Shown here piece by piece: positions 11,803-22,414 of a stretch of DNA of 64,000 nucleotides. A program made the translations under genes and the position numbers. Source of the DNA: Welwitschia mirabilis (taxonomy: Eukaryota; Gnetophyta; Gnetopsida; Welwitschiales); the NCBI GenBank assembly GCA_051453625.1, contig JBOZIK010000001.1, positions 202,068,007 through 202,132,006 on the forward strand, given 5' to 3'. The notes below the pieces were generated by a model that made no database searches, had not been told where the DNA came from, and saw nothing but the letters and a program-made list of their open reading frames with translations. Each line of letters begins with the position of its first letter. Within the stretch, counting starts at the first letter, position 1.

Positions 11803-12056
11803 TAACCAAATGAGGCAATGGAATACGGAAAGCCATAGATCAATGAATGAGGCAATGGGATTGATAAATCTATCGATCACTAAATGAGGCAATGAAAAGA
11901 TAAAAAAAGAAAATCATAAATCATTGAATGAGGCAGTGGTAAAATAAAATAAAAGCCATAGATCACCAAATGAGGTAGTGGAAATAATGATTCACAAATC
12001 TCTAGACAAGGCAATAGAAAAATAAAAACCATAGATCACCAAATGTAGTAATGGTA
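11803..12056 (+). repeat. Tandem repeat, seven units around CATAGATCACCAAATGAGGC
   Basis: Units start near 11803, 11842, 11870, 11915, 11957, 11993 and 12030, with spacing of about 28-45 bases. The core is ATAGATCACCAAATGAGGCAA with changes in each copy. The array lies in the R/U5 part of the long LTR. Confidence 0.85.
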
Positions 12057-13044
12057 AATTATATGATAAAATTGATTAATCTCATTTCTATTTCCATAAA
12101 AATATAATGCTTGATTATTTGGAGTCTTTTGTCTTATCTCATCTTAATCTATCTTGTATCTTGAGATTATTCTTACTTTTATCTTTGTCTTACTTAGGGC
12201 ATACTAGGGATTGTGATAATTTAAGGTTCTCACTCCATACTATTTGTGTTAAATAGGTGATAAAATGGAGCATAGTAAAAGCTAATTTATCTTGCTAAAG
12301 AGGGCATATGAAAACAAAATATTTATTTTTATCTTATATGTAAAAAACATTAAATGAAGTGATTTATTTCCTATTGTAACTAGTGATCTTATTATGTCTT
12401 ATGGTTAACTTTTTATTTCCAAAAATTTGTAGTCATTTATCTGTAATAGATTTATCAACATTGTATTTTTAAGATATCAAATTGATTTATTTCTTAAACT
12501 TATAGTCTTTATTTTAATTTAAAAAGGCTCATAGTTGAACCTTTACTGGAAGATTTAGTTGAATAAGTTTTAGCTAGCATGTATTGTTTTCATATTGTAA
12601 ATACCTTTCTTATAGAGCTTGATCTTTTGGTATCGCCCTTTCATTTGAATTTAGTAATAATATCTACAGTTCAATTCTTTATTTAAACTCATATTACTTC
12701 CTTTTTATTTTTCTCAAATATTATATACTATTGAATACTTTTATGGCTAATCTTTTAATTCCTTAAAATAATTCTTTACTTCTACTTTGATAATTATTAT
12801 GGTTAGTTTGTTAAATTTTAAAATTATTACCTAGGATCTATTATTTCTTTAAGAACTTAATGCCACTTTGTATAATCAGCTAATACTTTATTTTCTAAGA
12901 TCTAAGCTTAATTTTTGTTGTGATTAGAGCCCCTTCCCATAATAAATTAGCTTAAGTGCTTTAATGTATTTTTTGACTTATCTTTACACCTAAATAGACT
13001 CAACAATATAAAGTTTTTAGGTTAAAAATATAGACTTTACATTT

Positions 13045-13056
13045 TGGTATCAGACT
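13045..13056 (+). promoter_or_regulatory. Primer-binding site for initiator Met tRNA
   Basis: TTTTGGTATCAGACTG follows the CA end of the LTR. The ten bases TGGTATCAGA match the plant iMet-tRNA 3' complement (TGGTATCAGAGC). Confidence 0.75.
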
Positions 13057-13099
13057 GATATTCAAATTTTTTGGATAAAAAATGGGTATTACAAAAATC

Positions 13100-16000
13100 T
13101 CCTACTTATCTATCCTATTTTTAGTTTTTGATTAATAACTTCCTTGCTTCCAATGAACTTAGGATTCCTATGTAGGGAGATAAGGAATCCCATCTGATTG
13201 CCATTATTCACTTTTAAAGATTAAGATTCTCATGAAATTTTGATTCATCTATTCATTCATGTAGAGGATACTTCCTCATTTTCCTTGCCAGAAGAAAGCT
13301 ATTAATTCATCTTCTAACTCTTCAAATCACACTATGAATTTAGGGTTTCTTGCCTATAAGTATAAATTAGTTTATAGCAATCTAAAGATACAAGAAAGAC
13401 ACTCCTAAAAACTGTCCTAGTGTGTTTACCATCTTATCCCATGTAGAGTCTTTATTAAAAACCTGCCACACCTGCTTGGCTATGGGACACTTTCAAATTA
13501 AGTTTCTAATGGATTTAACTTACTTATACTTTTTGCAGTTAGATAAAATATTAAAGCCACACTTACTTAAATTTATTATTATAACATTTCTCCTTTATTA
13601 TCAGGCTTTTCAAACTTGCATAATTTTTCATTAAAGAACATTTCAAAGTGCTATATAAAAGGGTATTAGCATTGTATTTTCTTATCAGTAGCATATTTGG
13701 ATTTATTTCCTTTTTGTTAATGACTCGAATATCCTTCTCTCTAGTGACATAGATATTTGAAATGCTAATAATTCTTTATAAGTCCTCTACATTTTTTTCT
13801 ATAATGTCATTTACTAACTAGGAATAACTCTCCTTATTCTAGTAATGTCAGACCTTTCTACCTATAGTCCACTTGAGCTAAAATGTTATTGGTTAAATCC
13901 CTTTAGTCTCATTTGGTATTCTCCCCTCTAACATCCTAGAGTACCAAAAACCTTTTTTTACCTTATTCCACTTTCTAGTTTGTGAGTTTTTCTAGTTTCT
14001 CTTTTCCTCTATAGAGAGGTTTCTAAAAAATAGAATCCATCTTCTTGATCTTTCAATCTTTGTATTTACTTTTCAGTAGTTTAATCTATGGGGACAAGGT
14101 GGTTAGGTTTGGGTGGATGGTAATGGGGGATTTTCTACTACTTTAAACTTTTCTATTAGATTAACTTAAGATAGGACAATACTATCATTTAGTCTTAACT
14201 TCTGCATTCTCAATTCGACTAGTTTGATAATTTCATTCTAAGCCATAACATGGACTTTGTTCCTTCCTTTTCACCTTCATAAATAAAATTTCAAGTTAGT
14301 CTATTTAGGATAGTTTAAACTTTTCTTTATATGATTCTAATTGAAGCATTATACCTTTTAATTAGTAAAATAATAAAATTTTCTAGAATTATTACTCCTT
14401 TACTTAATAAAAATAATGCATTTCAATTATGGCATCTCTTACTTATTCTATGAATTAACTCTAACCATGAGTTCATCCTATTCCATTAGAACACAAGTAT
14501 TCTTAGATATATTTCCTTAACATTTTCTTTCTTTAAGCCCAAGAATTATTCAATCACTCTTTGGATACTAGTCTAAGTGTTTAGAAAGTAAGCTCTACTT
14601 TAGCCAGCTGATTGTAAGCTTTGATTCTTTTACAAAAGTATTTAGGCCATTTTTGATAGCCATAATTTGTTGCACCTTTTCTTTTACAAAGACAATAGAA
14701 TCATCTATGAATTAATTGCACATAATTTATAGACCATAAATCCTAATGCCTTGTTCTCCTTCATAGAACATCTAAAACTATTATAAACAAGTAGGATGAG
14801 AGGGGATATCCCTGCCTCAGTTCTCTTAATGCACTAAAAGTTTATGTACTTATTAATTCAGCCTTATACTAAATCTCACCAAATCTTACATCTGATTAAT
14901 AAGTCTTATAAAGTAAGGGGAAAATTTGTTGGTTAAAAGGACATGCCTTAAAAACTCCCAAGACACTGTATCATAGGATTTTTTAATGTTTAGTTTTAGA
15001 ACATAAATCTTTAATTTTTTGATTTGTATAGAATGAAAAATTTCATAATTAAAAATTACTTGATCTAAAGTAGAAAGGTTTTCTAAAAGTCCTACTTAAT
15101 TATTTCTCATAACCTACTATAAATATGGATGAATTTAGGATATTAGCTCTTTAGAAAATACTGAATGACATTACATTTTCCTATTAGTCTATGATCTTGG
15201 GCTTTTATGGCCTCTTGTTTATTTAGAATTATAACAAGGTGAGTATTATTCTAGGTATAGGAAACCATTTGTAGTGAAAAAAGTTATTAATAGATGCCTC
15301 CACTGACTTTTTGATTAGGTTCTAAAACTTTGTAAAGAATTTCATAGATTATTCATTTGGATTAGGGATCTAATTTCATTTCATTTCTTTTAGTGCATTT
15401 TATACCTCATCTTTCTCTAGTTCTTGTAAGGGATCGTCCCCCCCCCCAACCCCCGATCGCACCTAAAATTTCAAAGTCTTAGCTACATTTTATTAGTCCA
15501 TATCTCTTAGATATTTTGTATAAAACCTTTAGATCTCTAGCTTTTTTCAAAAGTTTGGTCCCTTCATCTCATCTTATGAATTACTTTGGATTGCCTCCTC
15601 TAATTAACTAAATTAAAAAAACTTTAAAGTATTGATCTCCTTCTTTTAACTAATTCATATGGATCCTTTATCGCTAATATGCTTTATCTTGTTTTCTAAC
15701 TTTGTAAAGACTCTAAAGTCTTTACTACTCCTCTTTTTAGAGGTATTCTCCCTCCTCTTTCCTATGCTGTACTCATTATAACTTTTTATTTAGCACTTAT
15801 TTCCTTTATACACTTTATTCTCCATTATTTTTTCACACTTTCAGCTATTATTTTAGTCCTTGTAAATTTTCACATAGCAAGTTAATTAGATTTACCATGT
15901 TATACTTTCACTATGCTAAATATATGAGTGAATTTTACCTTCTTATATTCATGCATTTTAAAAGATAAATCTATAACTTTTTCTTTGTATTTTCCCTATA

Positions 16001-16620
16001 GTAAGAAAAATCAAGTGATGCTCTAAATATCATCTTCATTCTCCTTCCAAAATACACCATTTTTCTATTGCTATTTTTGAGGATATGAGGACTCTGTCAA
16101 TTTTAGATAGGATTATCTTATTCCCTCCTCTCCTATTTGACCATGTGGACTCTACCTTATGCATGGGCATGTCCATAAAATCTAGCTTAATACCATATCC
16201 TCTAACTCCAAAATACTATAATCATTCCACCTCCCTCATCTTGCTTCTTCTTTGGGTTAAGAGTATGATTAAAGTTCTCAATTAGTATATGCTCTTGTTT
16301 TGTAATTATTCTAAGAGTCTTTTCAAGACTTTAGCTTTAAGAGTTTTGATTTGGAACCATAGATATTTACTATGTATCACTCCTAAACTATAAAATATTA
16401 GATTAATATTTTTATCTATATCTTCATGTACTTAATATTCTTTTTAAACAATTTAATTAGTCCCTCTAATTTTCACATCCGGGAATCCACTTCACTTAAC
16501 ACTATTTATTTAGATTCATAATGTGCTATGACTTTTATAGCTTAGTTTCTTGAACATAATCTATACTGATATTTTTGCTATTAATTATCTCCTCAGTTAC
16601 TCTTATTTTAAGGCAGACTT
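13100..16620 (-). pseudogene. LINE ORF2: endonuclease-reverse transcriptase remnant
   Basis: Minus strand. Endonuclease: QETKL at about 16542-16556 (the QETK active-site motif), ENFN at about 16271-16282 (usual GDFN), and a stop-free stretch at 16083-16200 with STWSNRRGGNKIILSKIDR (usual FTWSN..SRLDRVL). RT: LEKDEV at about 15.42 kb and FFTKFXNLIKKSVEASI (usual FFQKFWDLIK); RQGYPLSSYLFIIVLDVL at 14765-14828 (usual RQGDPLSPYLFILV); FIDDSIVFVKEK at about 14676-14711, the FADD catalytic box with both Asp kept. FFWQGK near 13279-13296 belongs to the C-terminal region. ORF2 nicks target DNA and primes reverse transcription there. Many stops and frameshifts elsewhere; the plus-strand frames at 13.4 and 16.1 kb are antisense shadows. 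Confidence 0.9.
15438..15454. repeat. Poly-C tract with local CG dinucleotides
   Basis: Ten C's, AA, then five C's, flanked by ATCG on the left and CGATCG on the right. It lies inside the LINE RT, in a background almost free of CG. Confidence 0.9.
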
Positions 16621-16999
16621 CATATCTTGAATGTTTCAACTCATAACATTTATTTACTATTCCTCTTTTTAGGTTGTTTCCTTAAAACTTCCTAAATTAT
16701 TTTTTGGAAACCATTCACTATATTTTTTATGGATTTTTGATTAGATTTATCTACCGTTGGCATTCTTTCTAATTTCTTGATTTTGATTTCTTATGCATTA
16801 CTAATGTAAGTTGAGTTAGATTCTACCTTCAAAGCTAATTCAAATTTAGATTCTAAGAACTTACTACTTACTGGGATATATCTATTAAGTGGGGGATTGT
16901 TTTCTCCAATTTTTTCTCTTTTTTCTTGTATTTCAATGGGGAGAGGCTTCTTACTCCTTAAGCCTTCCATTATTATTACCTTTTATTTTAAGTTCTAAA

Positions 17000-17960
17000 T
17001 GGACTAGTGTTTCCACCTTTTCCTCCTTTTAACCATGTAGAATTCATCTTTGTCTTTTTTAAAATGGCATATCTCCACATCATGCTCAAACTTCTTACAC
17101 ATTTGACATTGGTTTATTAAGCATGATGTGGTTTCATGGCCCTTCATATTACATCTATCATATGTTACCTCCTTCAGATTTAGACAGAACTTAGTTGCAT
17201 TTCCGAAAGAGTTGCATCGATTATAGGGATCAAAAACATTCTCACACTTTGCTTTAACATTATTTATTTCAAAGCTATGGATTAATTTAGAGTTCTCTAG
17301 ATTTCTTGTTATCCTTAAGTTAATCTAAGCATAGAATCTTACTAAAATAATCCTTGTTTTACTTAGAATCACTGGGTCTATCTTTATAATTTTTTCAAAT
17401 TGCTTGCTAATTTTGTAAAGAAATCTTAATTCCAGAGAGCTAAACTAATAGCTTGTGGCTTTACTTAAATGGTAATTTTAGAACAAAACCCTATTTATAT
17501 CCTCTCCTAATCTTCATCTAATTAATGCGAGGTTCCTTACACTAAAGAAATAGAGGCCTTTGATTATTGTAATATTAATATCCTCTTTTGATTTAAGTTT
17601 AAATAAAATCAATCCATCTACAAGTGTAGCTATCAAGATTATTGCTATTCCTATCCATTTAAAAATCACGCATTTTCTAATTGCTTCTATCCTTAATTAA
17701 GGACTAGCTAAAATAAAATGATCTAATAGGCTAAACTTAAACTTCTCTTTCATACTAGTATAGAATTATTAGGGAACTTTCATCTTAAAAGTGCCATTTT
17801 CCTTGAAAAATTTCATAGTTAATGAGTTCATGCTTTTACCTAGAAGAAACCCTAGCTAGGATTTCAGCTCTTTCTTCTAAATCACCTATGAAATAGCCAC
17901 TGTGTTAGGTTTCCATCCATCTAGAGATCTTTCTTCACTAAGAACCTTGATGTAAGTCCT
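17000..17960 (-). pseudogene. LINE ORF1: DUF4283 plus triple CCHC nucleic-acid-binding protein remnant
   Basis: Minus strand, upstream of ORF2. The DUF4283 part (about 17.8-17.4 kb) is readable as KFSLLDHFILASP..RIEAIRK followed by LVDGLILFKLKSKEDIN, where plant LINE ORF1 has LLDNRHILIRFKLEEDYN. Three knuckles follow at 17067-17225: CQMCKKFEHDVEIC is a complete CX2CX4HX4C; the middle one has lost its first Cys to Tyr (DRCNMKGHETTSC); the first has Tyr for Cys and Asn for His. ORF1 proteins coat LINE RNA. A weak stop-containing stretch to 16.6 kb separates it from ORF2. High confidence in family, none in function. Confidence 0.87.
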
Positions 17961-18061
17961 TCTGCCCTCCCTTGATACTTCTTATTTATTACTATTATAT
18001 CACCTAGAATACATCCCAAATCATTTAGTCTTATTACTCCTCCATTTAATGATTGCATTAT

Positions 18062-18510
18062 CTTAAAGAGACTTTTAATTCTTACTTAAATAATCTAGAA
18101 CCTATTCTTGCACATTGCTAGAAGATAAATATTATTTTTAACTAAGAGAATTATAGTTTCATGGTTATAAAAGGCATAGTTTTAGGACATGTAATTTTAA
18201 AGAATGTGATAGAAGTGGATCCTATTAAGACTCAACTCATCACCCATCTTTCATTTCTTAGAAGTGTCAAAGATGATACACATTATCTTGGACATTTTGG
18301 TTACTATAGAAGATCCTTTTAATATTTGTTTAAAATTTTTAAGTCCTTAAATAATATTTTTCCTAAAGACTCTTTATATGATTGCACTCTTAAATGTATT
18401 AATTCCTTTAAAACTCTCAAATTTCGTTTAACTTCATCTTCTATCTACAATCTCTTGACTAGTGTTTTCCTCTTTTTTTTTAAAGAAACAGTAAATGTAT
18501 ATTATATTAC
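18062..18510 (+). pseudogene. Ty3/gypsy reverse transcriptase remnant (copy B), C-terminal half
   Basis: Plus strand. NYSFMVIKGIVLGHVI matches KCHFMVKEGIVLGHIIS. Then VIEVDPIKTQLI (usual IEVDKAKIEVI) and LGHFGYYRRSF (usual LGHAGFYRRFI), then LFKIFKSLNNIFPKDSLYD and CINSFKTLKF (usual CLEAFNTLKKAL). The frame is nearly open from 18.14 to 18.47 kb. The preceding catalytic half is missing: a LINE abuts it on the left. The same segment exists in copy A at 8.5-8.9 kb. Confidence 0.88.
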
Positions 18511-20150
18511 AACTTAAGATAAGAGGAGAAACAACATAGCTTAAAAGCTATTTTTCTAAGCATGATAGAGATCCCGTTGATAATCAAATTCCTAAACATT
18601 AACATCTAATTAAGTTAATCCTTATTCTCAATTTCAATTAGAAATAGGATCTTAACTAGCATACTCCAATGAGTTTATAACAAAATAGAATTCAGAAGAC
18701 TCTAAAGGTGGGAAATTTTCTAATAAATCCCAAGACCTCTGTAATTATAGGAAATTCATTGGAAGGAAAGTTGAGATTCTTATCATCCTAGACGTCCTCC
18801 TTTGTTTTCTTTCTAAATTTACCTTTTCTAGTATTCATTCTAATTTTTCTATTTGTCTGTATATTTTTTGAGCTCTATTGGTATTAGTGTATCTGAAACA
18901 TTCTCCTTCACATAGTTATCATTATTTCTTTACTCCTGTCCCATTTCCATTTCTAATAGCTGTTGGATTTTGGAAGATCAAACTAGCATGTTGTGAACAT
19001 TACTGTGTGTGCTACTTTTTATATTTTGTTGTATCTCATTTATTTCTTGTTTTATTTTTGTGCATTTTCTCTAGTTGTTCCTCTAATAGAATATCATATT
19101 TATTTTCATAAGTAATGGACTCATTATTTGGGACTAAAGCTAGTTTATGATTTTTTTTGACTTCTTGCTAGTCAATTTTTTTTTCACTTTCTTATTTTTC
19201 TTACATTTCTCTATTGTATGCCCATTTTCATCACACTTTAAACATTGCAATGAAATATTTTTAATTTTTAGATTAAAAACAAATTCCCCTTATATAGTAT
19301 CCAAGATTATCTTTTTTTACTTTGAAGATATCTGGTTTCATGTAAATACATATTTTAGCTATTGTCCTTTTTACCATTAAATCTATATTCATGTCAAGTT
19401 TAGCAAACTCTTTTAACAAATCACTAAGTTACTTGAAAAAATCTAGATGCCATATTTCTATGTGAGGAATTGAGAAGCAAATCCAAAATGGGATGTTTTG
19501 AAAAATGATGGATTTATCAAGAATAAAAGGGGACCATTTGGTTTGGAATACACCTTTATAGCCAAAATAATAGGTCCCTCCTACCAAAACCTTATTCATT
19601 TATTTTTCAAAATAAAAAAATGAAATGTAATAACCCATCTATGAGAGGGATTATCTTACAACTTGCAGGAAACTTCTAATCACACCATAAATGCACTTTT
19701 TTAATAAATGAGAGTCCTTCTGAGGATTGAAATTTATCAATGAGGCTATTTCTGGAATGAGCCTCTAGATGCTTTGAGTAGGTGATGGACATCTTTGCAC
19801 AAATGATATCTTCTTCATGCTTGAAACCAAAATATAAGTTAGGGAAACTTTGAGGTTTACTTCCCCCCACTAAATCCACATAAGATTTAGTACTCAATGA
19901 TTTTACCACCATTGGAGAGTTGAGTCCACTTCTAAAAGTTCATTGAAGACATGCTGCACCAAGGGAAAAAATCCTAAAAACTAAAATTCACCTCTAGAAA
20001 GCCTTCAAAAAAGTGCTTACATGGAGAAGCTATGAGAGAGCAATACTCTAGTGTGTGGAAGATATGTTAGAGGTGAAATTGTCCTTAATCTATCACCATG
20101 AATCCTAAAATCCATATCCTAGCTTTCTTACTCCATTTACAATTTCATTC
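18511..20150 (-). mobile_element. LINE piece with ORF1 only, inserted in gypsy B
   Basis: Compared with copy A, where RT runs straight into RNase H, copy B has about 1.65 kb of extra DNA between them. The minus strand of that DNA carries a DUF4283-CCHC ORF1. No endonuclease or RT accompanies it. Edges were inferred from the A/B comparison. Confidence 0.65.
18870..19912 (-). pseudogene. DUF4283-CCHC protein remnant (LINE ORF1 type)
   Basis: Minus strand. An open 78-codon start (19676-19912) contains KSYVDLVGGSKPQSFPNLYF, which resembles the KSFADAVSGS opening of plant LINE ORF1 and DUF4283 proteins. The DUF4283 C-terminal part follows at 19.56-19.3 kb (YKGVFQTKWSPF, IWHLDFFK, then KRTIAKICIYM). 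A perfect knuckle CLKCDENGHTIEKC (CX2CX4HX4C) lies near 19.2-19.25 kb, followed by a Lys-rich tail. No ORF2 lies downstream. It may be a LINE ORF1 cut off at its 3' side, or a stand-alone zinc-knuckle gene copy. The plus-strand frames at 18.88 and 19.15 kb are its antisense shadows. Confidence 0.75.
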
Positions 20151-20154
20151 ATTT

Positions 20155-21880
20155 TAGTATAGTTATTGATTGGTAGCAGCCTTAACATGAAGAAGGAATC
20201 ATAAACCTTATTCTATTTAGTATGTAAGAAAAACTTTATAAGGTCCTAAGTTAAAGTATATAATAATAAAAAAAGAGATATATTACCTTTAAAAATTTTA
20301 GATCATATCTTATAGGTGTAGTAATACTCATTTTTACTAATCATTTTATTCTTAAATATTTGTTAAAGAAGCAAGAATCTAAATCTAGACTACTAAGGTA
20401 GATGTTTTTTTCATAAGAGTTTAATATTGAAAATCAAAATTAGAAAGAAGTAGAGAATGTAGTTGCTAATCACTTATGTCATATTACATCCTACTTATTT
20501 TCTCCTTTAGGTTCTATGCTTATAAATTATTTATTTCTTAATGAATATCTTTAGCTTCATAAGAGGATCCTTGGTATGCTAATACAGATAACTATCTTAT
20601 TACTCATAGATTTTCTAATTATTAAATGAATAAGACAAAAGGAAAGTTTTTCATAAGGTAAATAAGTGCTTTTGGGATGATCCATATCTCTTCAAATACT
20701 ACTCTGACTAAACACTCTCTAGGTGTATTTCATAATATTAAAATTTACATGTCTTAAAATTTACACATGATAGACTATGTAGAGGTTACTTTTTTTATTT
20801 CACAAACTCAAGCTTTAAATGTCTTAATATTTACAAATAATAAAGTATGTAAAGGTTACCTTTCTATTAAAAATATCCTTATAAAATCCTCCAATCTAAA
20901 CTTCATATGCTAATTCTTTTTAAACATGCCTATGAATGCTATAAAGAACATAATGGATATTAACACTTAGATAGCATTATGAAGATAGATATAAAACTAC
21001 GCTCTCCTATTTAGAAATTGAACCATTTGATGTATGGATTATAGATGTTATTAAGTTATTTTATCCAAAGTTTGGATACTTATATAGATTAGTTTACATA
21101 GACTATGCCACTAATTGGTATGAAGCTATTCCAACTAGAATAGATCATGCTAAATGAGTAGTGAAATTCTTAAATAAACATGACTTATCCATTTTTATCC
21201 ATTCTAAAGCCATTACTAATGATGAAAAAACTTATTTTAGCAACATGATACTCAATAATCTTATGAAAAAATGTGGGATAGTTTATAAATTTGTAACCCC
21301 TTATCATCTAAAAACCAATAGTCAAGTACAAGTTTCTAATTACAAGTTGAAAAGAAATACGAAAAATTGGTTGCTTTACCTTAATAACCCTTATTGAGCC
21401 TATTAGACTACCTATAAAACCTCCATTAGAATGTCAACCTATTTAATTTTTTTTTAAAAAGCTTTTATATTCTATTATAAATTAAACATAGATATCATCG
21501 GGCTATAAAATTGGTTAACTAAAACTTGAATGAAGCTTTAGATCTAGGTGGTTTGACCTATAAGACCTAGAAGAAATTAGAAATGAAGCCAATGAGAATC
21601 AAAAATACAAAAATAGAGAATGAAATCCTATTACGATAAACATATTATTAGAAAAATTTTAAACTAAATGAGTTGGTTTTATTATATGATTTAAAACCTC
21701 ATAAATTTCCTAAAAAACTTATATTTAAGCGGACTAAACTTTTTGAGTTTTAGAAGTATTTTCTCATAGTTCTATTAAGATATTAAGCCTTAAGAACAAC
21801 TATTCTTTGAAGGTTAACACCCAAAGAATTAAATATATTTATAATTTTGTTCATATAGGCCATGAATTAAACCCTCTCCC
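20155..21880 (+). pseudogene. Ty3/gypsy RNase H-integrase remnant (copy B)
   Basis: Plus strand, resuming pol B after the inserted LINE piece. IGSSLNMKKES then LFYLVCKKNF is the AVGAVLGQRKDK..IYYASKTL region of RNase H. Integrase: a 78-codon open stretch (21161-21397) with FLNKHDLSIFIHSKAITNDE (first core Asp region, SD changed to ND), MKKCGIVYKFVTPYHLKTNS and QVQVSNYKLKRN (usual YHPQTSGQVEVSNREIKR). At about 21.6 kb SYYDKHIIRKILN matches WHDKHILRREF. At 21.76-21.86 kb SIKILSLKNNYSLKVNTQRI matches the pol C-terminus (AVEI..TFKVNGQRLKHY). Confidence 0.87.
20728..20873 (+). repeat. Tandem duplication of about 73 bp inside integrase B
   Basis: Two diverged units share TTAAATGTCTTAA-ATTTACA then TATGTAGAGGTTAC-like sequence. 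Copy A has this segment once (about 9535-9600). The unit covers the histidine part of the integrase zinc finger. Confidence 0.65.
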
Positions 21881-21889
21881 CTTAACCTA

Positions 21890-21946
21890 GAATGGTAGAT
21901 AATGAAAGGAGATAAAAATAAAAATAGAAATAATAGTAAGTTAAAT
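21890..21946 (+). promoter_or_regulatory. Purine-rich tract after pol B (candidate PPT)
   Basis: GGTAGATAATGAAAGGAGAT is followed by an A-rich run just after the pol end. Copy A has a similar GAGAGATAATGAAAA right before its gap. A 3' LTR is expected next but was not recognised. Confidence 0.4.
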
Positions 21947-22287
21947 AAAGTTAAAATTAATAATAATTAAGAAACGGATTGTTTTTGAAATGTTAAGTCT
22001 AAAACTTGAAACTATGATAAGTAGATATATCAGTTAGGTCATAATGTAATACATCAATCTTTTAGATACCTCTCACTACTTGTTTAGTTAGTAACTGATT
22101 ACATGAGGATACTTTAAGAAAGAAACTTATGTTTTTATTTTTCATACCTTACCTAACATTTTATACTAGAATTTGATGTTATTTACTCTAGGATAAATTT
22201 AAAAGATCCTAGAAAATGCGAAATTCTACTCTTTAAAGTCTAATTTAAAGACATACATATGATATATATTTAAAAAAATAAAAATGT

Positions 22288-22289
22288 TT

Positions 22290-22344
<55 letters not shown>

Positions 22345-22347
22345 AGT

Positions 22348-22411
<64 letters not shown>
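22288..22411. repeat. Compound microsatellite (GT)n(GA)n
   Basis: (GT)n runs to about 22342, then (GA)n to 22411. Reading frames through it are artefacts. Confidence 0.97.

Positions 22412-22414
<3 letters not shown>

Larger units (their letters stand above)
10738..13041 (+). repeat. Long gypsy LTR between pol copies A and B (left end in the gap)
   Basis: It follows the end of pol A and carries a TATA box at 10867-10876. It ends with CA at 13040-13041, three bases before an initiator-Met-tRNA primer-binding site. More than 2.1 kb lies between TATA and the 3' end, including two tandem-repeat arrays, so the R/U5 part is unusually long. The block after the TATA box resembles the LTR-like block at 2.85-3.47 kb. 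It may serve both as 3' LTR of A and 5' LTR of B. Confidence 0.65.
13100..17960 (-). mobile_element. L1-type LINE, nearly full length but decayed (minus strand)
   Basis: In order on the minus strand: ORF1 with DUF4283 and three CCHC knuckles, then ORF2 with AP-type endonuclease and RT. It ends just inside the gypsy primer-binding site at 13.05 kb. Its 5' end abuts gypsy RT B at 18.06 kb. No poly(A) tail or target duplication was recognised. Near-complete LINEs are less common than 5'-truncated ones. Confidence 0.85.

Noticed and set aside
13422-13634. Plus-strand frame with a zinc-knuckle-like CHTCLAMGHF
   Set aside because: Antisense to LINE ORF2. The last Cys is missing and nothing around it supports a gag on the plus strand.
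16085-16285. Plus-strand 66-codon frame
   Set aside because: Exact antisense of the conserved LINE endonuclease segment on the minus strand.
18878-19380. Two hydrophobic plus-strand frames of 77 codons each
   Set aside because: Antisense of the Lys-rich DUF4283-CCHC remnant. The Phe/Ser-rich composition is a by-product.
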